Position numbers and translations under genes: made by a program. 64,000 nucleotides of DNA from Cerioporus squamosus (lineage: Eukaryota; Basidiomycota; Agaricomycetes; Polyporales; Polyporaceae). The notes beneath the pieces were generated by a model. The model saw only the letters and a program-made list of their open reading frames with translations. It was not told the DNA's origin and ran no database searches. The first letter of the stretch is position 1. Each line of letters starts with the position of its first letter. Below are positions 1 through 12,012 of this stretch, in pieces. Location of the stretch: contig JABYQS010000150.1 of NCBI GenBank assembly GCA_022592435.1, positions 29,111 to 93,110 on the forward strand, given 5' to 3'.

Positions 1-2468
1 TTGAGTTCTGCGAACATACGTCCCAGTGATCCGATGCTTCCTGCGTCCAATTGTCCTACATAGATATCACGAATTGTTTAGCTTAGATCTCTGGTTAACC
101 ACGAGCGGGTACCTTCACATGGCCAGAATACTGTTGCCAGGTGTGAACCGAAGAATTGCGGGGCTTCGCGGCGAGTACGCACACCCTTTGTGATGTACGT
201 CCTGACCATGATTCGAGCCGAATGGCCTGCAGAATCCAACAGCGCTCACGGAATCAAAAGCACGAGTCTGTACGGGAATGCTACGGGGTACCCGGCCGAT
301 GCTGCCGGTGCCATGTGCATGAAGGAAGTCAGCGAGCTCAACTAGACCGGAGGACGCGCTAACGTGAACAGGACTTTCTCCTGAGCTTGATGCTTCTGCC
401 ATGATATTATGAGTTCGCGCTGCTTGCTTGCAGGTCGTCACTGAGGAAAGCGAACCCTCAGCAGTGTATAAAGGAAGGATATTGACTCGCGTGCGCACCC
501 GATGTTAGTCTTGGCCGGAACGTCCCCATGCGGCAGTCAAGGTGTCGCAGAACTTGATTTCGCAGCCGGTACGGTGGACCACCAGACATGCTTGTATGAT
601 TTGTTGCCGAGCTGAGAGAAGCGATCTTCTCGCAAGTACCAAATTGCGACCATCCCGATTCCCGAGTTGGCAGTCTCCGTGTCTTCGTCCCTTCGAACCC
701 AGTGCATGCCGCACGATTGCCCTCTGCTCGTTCTGACCGTGCTCTCCCAGGTCGGTTGCATCTAGCGGATCCTCTGGTTCGGGTGGTCCCTGCAAGACGT
801 CTGGTACATGAGTGGTGGAAAGTTAGCACAATGGTACGCCGAGAGCATACCTGATGAGAATTGCTTCGTTGCGTATTTGACCCGAAGGACATGTACATAG
901 AGTTAGTGTCTGGTGCCTGTGATTGGTCAAGAGGTGGGTAAGCGATGTTGCGCGTAGTACGTACTGGACCTCAAGGCTGTTTCGGGAACGGAGGGTCGTC
1001 ACTTGGAGCGCACACCGTGACGCTCTCAGCTCGGCTGTCGCCTTCTCCTTCAAGTTGCCCGGCCGTCGCTCTCGCAAGCCACTGGCAGCTGCTCCTGGCC
1101 ATGTCCCTTCCTCGAGCCATCGCGTCTGTGTGGCCTGTATGACGGTCGCCGTAGCCGCCAGAACGAGCGCGTACCAAGGTGAGAACCGTCCCGGAATGCA
1201 GCATTGGAAATACGCCAGAAATGAGCAGACTCGGAATGCGTTCCTGGTACGAAAGATCAGTCCGCACGAAGCGATGTTGCGCGTAGAGACCGTAGGAACC
1301 TCCTACAGCGTGTGCGCTCCCAGCCTCCCAGCACTAGCACGGCAATAGCCTCCCGACACTTGCTCTGGTCTTGTTCTATCTCCCTGGCAGTCGCACCCAG
1401 CGGTCGGACGTCCAATCCCTCAAACTGCTTTCATGTGACGAGGCTCGTCTGCGGCTTGGAGGCATGGGATGTGTCAACCGCGGGAGCTGAGTATGGACGA
1501 GTGCATACTTGCAAGAGTATCGACCTGAGCCATGCGGGTAGGCTGCTGAAACGAGGAAGAGCGCACTTCCATGGTTGGTACGCGAGCTTGAGATGAATTT
1601 TCCGCAGTCTGGCTTAGTTGCAATAGAAGCAAGTGACGTTGCGCCCACAGACCTGTCAATGGTTCGGGATGGCCTGACCACTCGAAGTCTTCCATTCGAG
1701 TTTATCCTCTGGACCTCACGAGACAATCGCTCCCACACTCCCTTCACTTTGCTCTCCCATCTAGTCGCTACCCCGCTAGCGCAACTGCTTCCATCCTCGC
1801 TGTCGTCTCTCTCGACGATCTGCTGCTATCAAGGCTCTTTGCCCCGTCGCGACCGTCCCACGAGCCAGCAGATCCCGGAGAAGGAGGCGGTAAGGCAAGA
1901 GATGTCTCCGTCGTGGAGACCGCGCTGGCCGTCGGAGCTACATAGCCCAGTGAGTACACGACCAAGTCGACGCGCTGCGCGCATACGTACCTCCGGCCGC
2001 CGGAGACCTCTGGGTTGGACAGAGGCGCCGCAGTGGTGCTGCCGAGAGGGTTTCCAGGTCTCGGTTTGCATTGTCTTTCGGCCGCGTCACGGAAAACTGG
2101 TCCCTGTCGCATTGTGTGATTATGGCAAACCTTTCCCTGGTTTCTCGTAACAAGCGGGGGCCACGAGCTGCTGGAACTTGAGGGGCTAGGACGGTCGGGC
2201 TCGGGGGATCCGTAGACTTGCCGTTTGTATTACTTAGCTCGTCTTCGCCGCGGTCATGGTCGTCGGGCCGAGTCGAGATTGCTGACGTGCTGTGCAACTC
2301 AAGCGCGAACGTACTACACTTCCCCGTTTTGGCTTCGTACTCGGAGCGTTCCTGGTGCGTCGAACCCGAGCTTGATGCAGGCGAGAAGGGTCGGAAGCGA
2401 TGTGAATCATATTCATGTCCGCACGCGTACTACTACAGGCGCGGGGTATCCCGCGAGCTAGACAGCGG
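1..2468. other. Array spacer, left part of copy 1; no gene supported
   Basis: Short ORFs occur in all frames, but none shows a domain, a convincing exon chain or a preference for one strand. The same sequence recurs at 9536-12012 and 19067-21746. An 18-bp string, AAGCGATGTTGCGCGTAG, occurs twice about 330 bp apart (near 940 and 1269). Between roughly 1590 and 2830 this copy differs from the others by many single-base indels. Confidence 0.7.
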
Positions 2469-5400
2469 CTACGTGTGGCTAACGACAGCTTCCGAAGTCG
2501 AGAATGCACCGTGCCAGGCGGTTCGAAGCCGAGTCCGAAGGACCACGGCGAACTCGCGCAGCCCACAGCCCACAGCCCTCGACAATCCCCACCTACCGTC
2601 GTCCTGTCCCGGCGTGGTGGCGCAGACCGTCTGGACGCAGGAGGCCAAAGAACAGCTCGACCTACTCAAGTCCACGTGAAGTGGCGAGAGCGGAAGCCCG
2701 TCGTGCGCAGACGAGCCCGTCCGCGCTGTACAACACCACAAGAAAGACGCACCTTCTCGAATGAACCTCGCGCCCCGCCCCCTGCGACCAACCCCAGGAA
2801 ACCCACCCCCAGAACACCCGCCTACAGAACACCCACCTGCAGAACACCCACCTGCAGAACACCCGCCTACAGAACACCCGCCTACAGAACACCCGCCTAC
2901 AGAACACCCGCCTACAGAACACCCACCTGCAGAACACCCACCTGCAGAACACCCGCCTACAGAACACCCGCCTACAGAACACCCGCCTACAGAACACCCG
3001 CCTACAGAACACCCACCTGCAGGAAACACTCTAAGGTCGAGAATCCTGCTCTGGACGGAAGTATTCGCCTGCCCAGAGCGGACGTCTGCGAGCCCGCGCC
3101 CGACCCGACGCATCCTGCGAACAGTCCGATGGACCACGCACCTCTCAGCCGACGCATGCCGCCGGTTCTTCTCCTTGATCCGGTGGGCGACAGCGTAGTA
3201 GTCGAGCTTGCCCTTCTCCTCCTCCATGCTGAACGCCTTCGCGCCGAACGTCTCCTCGCTCACCGGGCCCTCCTCCTGCATCATGTCGAACATCGACGAG
3301 TCGTGGCCATCCGCACGCTGCTGCTCGACGACCGCCTGCGCGAGCGAGTCGAGGTACGCGTCCGTCTGCTTCAGGAGGTGCGTGATGCGCGTGTCCTTCG
3401 CCGTGTCGATGAGCTTCATGTACGCCTCCTCGTCGTCGTTCTTGAGCGCCTTGAGACGCTCCTTCGCGAGCCGCTCGATGCGCTTCTGCTCCTCTTTCTC
3501 CGTATGTGCGTGGAACGAAAGGACGGCCTTTCCGAGGCGCGAGATGCGGTCCTGCGCCGACCGACCCAGGGCGATGATCTCCCGGCCGTGGTTGCAGATG
3601 ACGCCGAGCTGCTCGATGTGCTTCTGCTTCGCCCGACGCTCGCGGTCTGCCCGCTGCTTACGCTCCGCCGCCTCCGTCGCACGGATGTCCCGGAGCTGCA
3701 CCTTCCGTGTCCTCCTGAAGTCGGTCCGGTTGAGAGGGAGCAGCGACCCGTGCATGAGACGCTCCGCGATCGACGCACGCATCGCCCGCTGCTTGTCAAT
3801 GACCCGCAGCGACTTGAGCTCGATGAGGGCACGGAGCTTGCCGTGGGTGCTCGCAGGAGGGTGCATGAGCTCCAGCGAAGCCTCCGTCGCGTTCTCCTTG
3901 TCCTTGTCGCTGTCGTCAACGAGCATGTTCTCGAGACCACCGTCGCCCATCATCGCCGGCATGGTCTCCAGCTCACGCATGCGCTGGTCGATGCGGGCGT
4001 CAATGTACGCGTTCCGCTCCTCGAGCACCTGGTGTGGGTCGAGGCCGACGGGCATTATCGACGGGATGATCAGCCGCTGCATTCGTGTTGCCCACACAGC
4101 GGGGTTTACGCTGGGGTCGCGCTTGAGATGTGAGAAAGGGTGGAGGTACGCGTTGTACGGGTAGATTCCCGAGTCGACGTTGTCCTCCAGGAAGGGTCCC
4201 TTCGGCACCTTGTCGGCGTCGATGGGCATGTCGACGATCTCCTCCTCCTTTACTGTCTCCGGCGCCGGTGTGGCCTCTGCCGTCGAGTGCTCGACACCAT
4301 TGACCGGTGTCCCATTCGTGCTCTTGTGAATCTTGACGGCGCTGTCGATGACCCGCCCGTTGACGTCGGGACCGTGAAGAAGAGTCTGCAGGTCGGGCAC
4401 CGCCTGATTTGGCACGCGTATCGCCTGCTGGATAGTGTCAGGGACGGGGAGACCCCGAGAGATGAGCTTGAAGGCGTGAATCTGTGCACGGAGAGCATTG
4501 ATCTGGTCGGAGGTGAAGGATACGGGGGTGTTCGGCGCAGGTGGATATGGCTGATTGGGTACGGGGCCGGACGTCAGAGCGCTACCGTTCGCTGTTGGTA
4601 CACCGTTCGCCACGGGTGGCATGGAGGCCTGGCCATTGAGCCCTTGATGTGAGTGGTCCACAGCGGCTTGCTCCTCTGGGTAAAGATATGTCAGCATCAA
4701 ATCGTCCAGTGTCATGAGACAAGCGCATGATGCGAGGAAGATGGCGAACGCAAGCCAGTATGAACTTGTTGAATGGAAAAGCGATGAAACGGAGTAAGAG
4801 GTGTGAGATACATTGAAGAGAAGGCGACGGACAACTTCGTCAGGGCAAAGGAACCCTCATGACCAACGAACGGGGCGGTTTTCCTTGACCCCAGCAGTAT
4901 AGACGGCCAAACACGGGTCAGGGTCGGGACGAAGATTGTGGAAGTAGAGGTTTCCACCCAACCCGACTTCCTACTTTATCTGCCAGTTCCAGCCGTGATG
5001 CATGCGCCCTGAAGATGTGACCGCCAAGGGCGGTCCATCAAGCTCAAATCGTGATTCAGCTGCATCGAAGTCTGAACCCGTCCTCCCCTCCAATGTGCCC
5101 GACCTCATGCAGACACCCTGGGGTAGTGTGTGCGGCCAACGCCACTTGCGAGAAACAATTCAACAGCGTCATCGTGCACTATGCACGCGCCTCAACATGC
5201 AGGATATGAAGATCAAAAGGTGTTTGTGGAACACGGAGAGGGCAGGACCGAGCCGCGACACCTCTACGAGCTAGAGGATGCCTACAGCCGATACGCCGCG
5301 ATGAGGTCCGTGAGGAGCAATGCGCCGAACGCCATGTCGCTCCGCTCATTTGCATTGGGACGTATAGAAGGGGGAGTGGTCGATAGGTGAACAGCGATGT

Positions 5401-6364
5401 CCACAGTCGACAGACTTCCACTTCCACCAGCGTAGTACTCCACCAGCTGTGGCCCGTGTGACACAGTCGCCTCCTCGAAAGAACTCCCGACGTCCGGACA
5501 AATCATGACAAGCACGATACAAGCACACCGGTCCAGAGTCTTCAGCCGCATCTAGAGGACGCGCATGCCAACATAACAGTCATGGTCTAGATCCGAGATG
5601 GAGAACAATATGCGCGAAGTCGAAGACTACCGGCGGGCCAGCTTGTGACTGAATGTAGTCTCCGACCTCATGTGCACCTATAAGGTGCCTCGAAGGGGTC
5701 CGAGCTGGCTTCGTGAAGCGCAAGCATGGAACATATATATGGTTTGGGTAGGGGAAGGATGAAGCGATACGTGCAGTCGCCACGCTAGATGTGGTCGCCA
5801 GATAGTTTAGCGTGCGTTTCTGATGCCGCCAAAAGGTGTGCTGCCTCCCGAAAAGCTGAAGACCGTACAATGTAGCGGCAAGGGGGTAAGTACGGCGTGC
5901 AGCACGTATCGCCCCCCGAGCGTGCACGACGTGTATCCCAACCATACGACGCAGCCACGGAGATAGGGGAGTATTCTGGAGGATAATGTGGGAGAAAAAG
6001 AAGGGCACGACGCGAAGGAACGAAGAGGAACGCATGAAGGAAGGGTACGAGGACTCACTTTGCTGCCGCTGGAACTCTGTTATGATCCTGTAGATCTTCG
6101 CGAGCTCCTCCGAAGTCTGGGGTGTGGCGCCGCTAGCTCGAAGCATATTCGCGCGCTGCGGATGTGGGGGAGGAGGTTAGCATGGGCACGATGGGATGTT
6201 GTGAGCCCCGGAGTGGCAGAGACCGGTTCACGTACCTGGACAAGCTGCTGCATGCGCGCGCGGACGTCGACGCTGTTCATGTTCGGGTGTTGTTGTGCGG
6301 GCGCATTGGCGTATTGTGGGTGGGGGAGAGACTGGGGATTGGGGGCAATGTTGGGGGCGGCCAT
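2469..6364 (-). CDS. Truncated SNF2/STH1-type remodeller, N-terminal half fused to a Cys-Gly repeat tail (copy 1)
   Basis: The predicted exons are 6364-6236, 6155-6059 and 4675-2469, about 810 aa. The first two exons encode a start ([13 protein letters not shown]), a motif like [14 protein letters not shown] and a block like [13 protein letters not shown], typical of the N-terminus of SNF2/Sth1 ATPases. Exon 3 carries a QLQ motif ([18 protein letters not shown], about aa 130-165), then a long helical HSA-like region rich in Arg/Lys/Glu with post-HSA helices, ending at [14 protein letters not shown]. In family members the next residues start the helicase-ATPase domain. Here homology stops near 3174 and the frame enters foreign sequence with a GGCSV-type repeat. 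No Walker or DEGH box, SnAC region or bromodomain follows. QLQ and HSA regions bind partner subunits and actin-related proteins, so a catalytically dead, partner-binding product is conceivable; expression is unknown. The second intron (1383 nt) is unusually long. Confidence 0.72.
2811..3020. repeat. 15-bp minisatellite, 14 units (copy 1)
   Basis: Fourteen perfect 15-bp units of two types, AGAACACCCGCCTAC (A) and AGAACACCCACCTGC (B), in the order A BB AAAA BB AAAA B. This gives a higher-order 90-bp period. Read on the minus strand in the SNF2-fragment frame, it encodes a five-residue Cys-Ser-(Val/Ala)-Gly-Gly repeat. Confidence 0.97.
4676..6058 (-). other. Very long intron 2 of the SNF2 fragment (1383 nt, copy 1)
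   Basis: The donor GTGAGT at 6058-6053 and the acceptor TTTACCCAG ending at 4676, with a GCTGAC branch site about 20 nt upstream, join RQQ-K to EQAAVDH in frame. Most introns in this window are near 50 nt. Nothing inside is recognisable as a gene or transposon end. Copies 2 and 3 have equivalent introns at about 15596-14217 and 25025-23636. Confidence 0.65.
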
Positions 6365-9300
6365 TGCGGGGACGATGGCGGCGACGCGAGGAGTACCGCG
6401 TCGCGCAGATCTCGTGAGTAGACTGCAGGAGTCGCGGCCAGAATCGACGCCCAGAACCACTCGTCCTCCCGCACAGCCATGCGCTGACAAAGCCCCCAAG
6501 CTCGCACAAACAACGACGTCACGTGGCTGGACGCGTCGCGGTTTGTGGCGCGCGGCGACGCGTCTGCGCTCGTTTCACGCCTCTCGCAGTGTCATCGATG
6601 GCTTCTGCGACTCGCCGCCAGCACGGCCTGCCCGCACAAAGTCTGCTACACAGGTCTGTTCACGACGTCGGCTCCCGCTCTCCCTCTCGCTTCTGCCCGT
6701 TGTCCTCCTCTCTCCGAGTCTCCCTTCCTGCTTTCTCCCTTGCGCTCACCACGGCAGGAGCCTTCTACTGCGCGCCAAGCCGCACCCGTTGGCCTGTTGC
6801 CGCGAGTGCCCCGCCGCCCCGTCCGCTACGCATACAAGCAGTGCCTGCACCGTGTGCACGCCTCTCTGCGGTCCCCTGCCCTCTGCCCGATACGCGCCTT
6901 GCTCTCTGCCACAACAGCTCGGGCGTCGACATGAACAGAGCATTGATCATCTCCCAGCTGCGACCTCGCGTCGTGTACCGTGCGTCCCGGTACAGCAGAC
7001 TGCAGCGCGACCCATGGTCGCTGGATGCAGGTACGTCCCGTCGCCTGGGAGCAAGCGCACGATAAGCTGTCAGGTTAGTAATCCATTGTATGCACAGGTA
7101 CGTGCACGAACGCCAGCGCTGCCTGAATGGCAGCCTCATCACATTCCGCCTCGCTCCCTCGCGTTCCACCCTCCCGCCCTCAATAGCACCCTCCTCACGC
7201 TCGTCTGCACTGAGCAAATGCCCCCACTAGCTACAATGCGACCCTATGCGACCACAACCAACCGTCCGCGCTATTGGCCACGCGGTGTGTCAAGGCCATC
7301 AGCAACTCGAGGTACGCAGTACATGCATATGGAGACCAGACTCACCGTGTCGACCTGCGCAGGATACCAGCATGGACTACGGCTTGCGCCGTATAGGTAA
7401 ATGTCCCTCGGTAGCCTCGGCGAGCGAGCTCAGAGCATCGCCGGCCGTTCTGCGGGCACAGGTATGTCACGACGTCAGGACGTCACGACGGGCGAGGACT
7501 CACCTCTGCAGCGAGAGCTGAGACTCGGAGCATGCGGAGCGACGACGCTTGACGCGGTAGGCGAGCCGAGGTGGGGACGGAGGGTGAAGGTGGGCGAGTG
7601 TGCGACTGGCGGGCTCACCTTCTTCGTTATAGCGTCTTCTTCAAGCTTGGATCACGCACGCGCGTGCTCGGATCCCGGAATCTTGAAGTTGCACGGTGCG
7701 TTCCAGCACCTGTTGCGACGACAGGCACGCTCGTCCCTGCATTGCGCACCCCAGGACCGCAGCCTGGGTCCACGGCTGTGCCCTGGTCGCCGAGACCGTG
7801 GCGAGGGATCGGACAGCTCGAGACTCGTTGTGGTAGGTCCGTCCGCGTACCAGCTGAGGCGGGCGCCGTGCATCGAGTTAACCATGCGAAGGCCGAACAT
7901 GCCGCGCATAGAGTGTCGTCGCTTCGTAGTAAGTACTTACGTCCCTCCAGACGGGCCGAATGCAATTCGTTTCTTGTGCGTCCCGTTGCCGCTGCCCGAC
8001 CTCCGTGCTCCAACAGAGCTTGTCTGCCGTCGTGCAGAGAGCAGCGTGAGCGGCCGCTCCGCGCACCAGTACCACCCTGCCGGCCACACGCGTACGGGAT
8101 GTATCGTACGCAATGTTCAGATCTTCGCAAGCCTGCGACGGCCTGCATGCGCTAGGAAGTGCACCGATGTTCGAGCAGCCGTCCAGAGTCCATGTGTGGC
8201 TCCGTTCGCTGCATCGAGATGCCGCCGTATGGAAGCTGCACACTGGGCTGCTCGGCCGAGGAGTGCTGCCGATCGACGCGTACAAGAACTACGACCGGTG
8301 ACAGGAATCATGTCGGTCGGAGGCGAAGAGGCCCCCCACAGCAGGGGGGGGGGGGTATCATCTGTACATGTGTGCCCTCTTGTTCTTGCTCAGGTCACGC
8401 GCGGTGGAAGAGACCTTGAACATTCGAGCTGCGACGCGCTGCAGTGTGAGCAGCTTGAGATACATCGCGAAGCAGTGGGTTTGCTCGAGAGACAGGATAG
8501 CGGGAAGAGATGCTCGATAGTGTACAGTAGTGCGAGTAAGCGACCCGACTCGGAGTGCTAGGGAAGACTGCGTCGGCACTGTCCCTGTCAACCAGCGACG
8601 CGTCCGCGAGTCGTCGCGCTAGCGAGGTACCACTCCGCTGTTCTGCCACCACTGGCGGACGAGGTCGCTTCCTATTGCAAAAGCAAGTCAGCCAACGTAC
8701 AGGGGATAAGATCAGTAGGCCATACCATGCGTCCGATTGATCAACTGCGGGTCGAGTTCGTTGCAAAACGACTCGGATTACAGGCCGTTCGGTCGGTTCA
8801 AGCTGTGATTAAGTGCGTCTTCGCCACGAGCACGATGAAAACTCTCGCGGGAGGCCAGCCTAGCTGCCTACTGCCATACTCCTGGACACGAATGCATGCG
8901 AGCTGCGTGGACGGTGATGGCAGCTCCGTCACCGCGGGCATCTACTCAAGCAAGTGAGCTTCCATATCGCATCGCGTAAGGAGACGGACCACGACTCGGA
9001 CCGTGACGTACCTCACCCGTCAATCTCGTGTGGCGACAGACCAGTGTCCGGGTGTTCGGCAGACAACCAGAGGAATGTCGGGATGTATGGCGAGCGAAGA
9101 CGCACCTCCGCGGAGCGAACTTCGCTCTCGCAAAGCCTGAATGACCGCAAAGCCCGTCGGACGTTCTCCACGTTGTGCATACTGCGAGTCTGCGACCGTG
9201 AGCCCGCCATGCTGATGGTTACTTGCTGCTTGGACCCACGACGCGACCTGGGCAGAAGGAATCCGGCCCCGTAGTCCAGAGTTGCGCAGCCGTGTAGTAT

Positions 9301-12012
9301 GCGAGACACGACTGGGAGTGTACCTCGCATTTGGATTGATATCATGAATCGGGGTCGGAAGTCGCACGATCTTCGCGAGGACAACGGCTCGCTGTTTGCG
9401 GCTTTCGAGTGGACTTGACATCGCGGCCTTCGGCGCAGGCTAAGCCATGCGCATGCAAAGGTCAGCAAGCTCGAAGCAACTCAGCAACTTGCAGACACTG
9501 CGCCAACCTGAGGTCCTGAACAGAGTGTTATTGTCTTGAGTTCTGCGAACATACGTCCCAGTGATCCGATGCTTCCTGCGTCCAATTGTCCTACATAGAT
9601 ATCACGAATTGTTTAGCTTAGATCTCTGGTTAACCACGAGCGGGTACCTTCACATGGCCAGAATACTGTTGCCAGGTGTGAACCGAAGAATTGCGGGGCT
9701 TCGCGGCGAGTACGCACACCCTTTGTGATGTACGTCCTGACCATGATTCGAGCCGAATGGCCTGCAGAATCCAACAGCGCTCACGGAATCAAAAGCACGA
9801 GTCTGTACGGGAATGCTACGGGGTACCCGGCCGATGCTGCCGGTGCCATGTGCATGAAGGAAGTCAGCGAGCTCAACTAGACCGGAGGACGCGCTAACGT
9901 GAACAGGACTTTCTCCTGAGCTTGATGCTTCTGCCATGATATTATGAGTTCGCGCTGCTTGCTTGCAGGTCGTCACTGAGGAAAGCGAACCCTCAGCAGT
10001 GTATAAAGGAAGGATATTGACTCGCGTGCGCACCCGATGTTAGTCTTGGCCGGAACGTCCCCATGCGGCAGTCAAGGTGTCGCAGAACTTGATTTCGCAG
10101 CCGGTACGGTGGACCACCAGACATGCTTGTATGATTTGTTGCCGAGCTGAGAGAAGCGATCTTCTCGCAAGTACCAAATTGCGACCATCCCGATTCCCGA
10201 GTTGGCAGTCTCCGTGTCTTCGTCCCTTCGAACCCAGTGCATGCCGCACGATTGCCCTCTGCTCGTTCTGACCGTGCTCTCCCAGGTCGGTTGCATCTAG
10301 CGGATCCTCTGGTTCGGGTGGTCCCTGCAAGACGTCTGGTACATGAGTGGTGGAAAGTTAGCACAATGGTACGCCGAGAGCATACCTGATGAGAATTGCT
10401 TCGTTGCGTATTTGACCCGAAGGACATGTACATAGAGTTAGTGTCTGGTGCCTGTGATTGGTCAAGAGGTGGGTAAGCGATGTTGCGCGTAGTACGTACT
10501 GGACCTCAAGGCTGTTTCGGGAACGGAGGGTCGTCACTTGGAGCGCACACCGTGACGCTCTCAGCTCGGCTGTCGCCTTCTCCTTCAAGTTGCCCGGCCG
10601 TCGCTCTCGCAAGCCACTGGCAGCTGCTCCTGGCCATGTCCCTTCCTCGAGCCATCGCGTCTGTGTGGCCTGTATGACGGTCGCCGTAGCCGCCAGAACG
10701 AGCGCGTACCAAGGTGAGAACCGTCCCGGAATGCAGCATTGGAAATACGCCAGAAATGAGCAGACTCGGAATGCGTTCCTGGTACGAAAGATCAGTCCGC
10801 ACGAAGCGATGTTGCGCGTAGAGACCGTAGGAACCTCCTACAGCGTGTGCGCTCCCAGCCTCCCAGCACTAGCACGGCAATAGCCTCCCGACACTTGCTC
10901 TGGTCTTGTTCTATCTCCCTGGCAGTCGCACCCAGCGGTCGGACGTCCAATCCCTCAAACTGCTTTCATGTGACGAGGCTCGTCTGCGGCTTGGAGGCAT
11001 GGGATGTGTCAACCGCGGGAGCTGAGTATGGACGAGTGCATACTTGCAAGAGTATCGACCTGAGCCATGCGGGTAGGCTGCTGAAACGAGGAAGAGCGCA
11101 CTTCCATGGTTGGTACGCGAGCTTGAGATGAATTTTTCCGCAGTCTGGCTTAGTTGCAATAGAAGCAAGTGACGTTGCGCCCACAGACCTGTCAAATGGT
11201 TCGGGATGGCCTGACCACTCGAAGTCTTCCATTCGAGTTTATCCTCTGGACCTCACGAGACAATCGCTCCCACACTCCCTTCACTTTGCTCTCCCATCTA
11301 GTCGCTACCCCGCTAGCGCAACTGCTTCCATCCTCGCTGTCGTCTCTCTCGACGATCTTGCTGCTATCAAGGCTCTTTGCCCCGTCGCGACCGTCCCACG
11401 AGCCAGCAGATCCCGGAGAAGGAGGCGGTAAGGCAAGAGATGGTCTCCGTCGTGGAGACCGCGCTGGCCGTCGGAGCTACATAGCCCAGTGAGTACACGA
11501 CCAAGTCGACGCGCTGCGCGCATACGTACCTCCGGCCGCCGGGAGACCTCTGGGTTGGACAGAGGCGCCGCAGTGGTGCTGCCGAAGAGGGTTTCCAGGT
11601 CTCGGTTTGCATTGTCTTTCGGCCGCGTCACGGAAAACTGGTCCCTGTCGCATTGTGTGATTATGGCAAACCTTTCCCTGGTTTCTCGTAACAAGCGGGG
11701 GCCACGAGCTGCTGGAACTTGAGGGGCTAGGACGGGTCGGGCTCGGGGGATCCGTAGACTTGCCGTTTGTATTACTTAGCTCGTCTTCGCCGCGGTCATG
11801 GTCGTCGTGGCCGAGTCGAGATTGCTGACGTGCTGTGCAACTCAAGCGCGAACGTACTACACTTCCCCGTTTTGGCTTCGTACTCGGAGCGTTCCTGGTG
11901 CGTCGAACCCGAGCTTGATGCAGGCGAGAAGGGTCGGAAGCGATGTGAATCATATTCATGTCCGCACGCGTACTACTACAGGCGCGGGGTTATCCCGCGA
12001 GCTAGACAGCGG
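6365..12012. other. SNF2-fragment promoter and array spacer between copies 1 and 2; no gene supported
   Basis: The first ~170 nt are the promoter side of the copy 1 fragment and contain GACGTCACGTGG (a CRE-like core overlapping a CACGTG E-box) near 6511. The rest is unexplained DNA with many chance ORFs, the longest coding for 386 aa at 7401-8561 (+), none with a recognisable domain. Landmarks are a clustered ACGTCA-type palindromic patch near 7466-7490 and a 12-G run at 8344-8355. Confidence 0.65.

Larger units (their letters stand above)
1..9535. repeat. Tandem array unit, copy 1 (~9.53 kb)
   Basis: Position 1 onward reappears at 9536 and again at 19067, in the same orientation and almost identical over kilobases. 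The repeat length is 9535 nt here and 9531 nt for the next unit. The unit holds a truncated SNF2-family gene (minus strand), its promoter, a 15-bp minisatellite and about 6 kb with no recognisable gene. The left edge of the window lies inside the array, so position 1 is not a biological boundary. No terminal repeats, transposase or reverse transcriptase were recognised in the unit, so a segmental tandem duplication fits better than a known transposon. Confidence 0.95.

Noticed and set aside
2811..3020. Short regular repeats resembling a CRISPR array
   Set aside because: Units are contiguous 15-mers without unique spacers, in a eukaryotic genome. It is a minisatellite.
2415..4133. 572-codon plus-strand ORF opposite the SNF2 fragment (and a 456-codon one at 12304-13674)
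   Set aside because: They are antisense shadows of the QLQ/HSA coding exon. The translation is Arg/Leu/Val low-complexity with no domain, and the minus strand carries the recognisable conserved blocks.
7401..8561. 386-codon plus-strand ORF in the spacer
   Set aside because: No domain, Arg/Ser-rich chance-like composition, competing ORFs on both strands, and it starts mid-spacer without a promoter. GC-rich DNA readily gives such ORFs.
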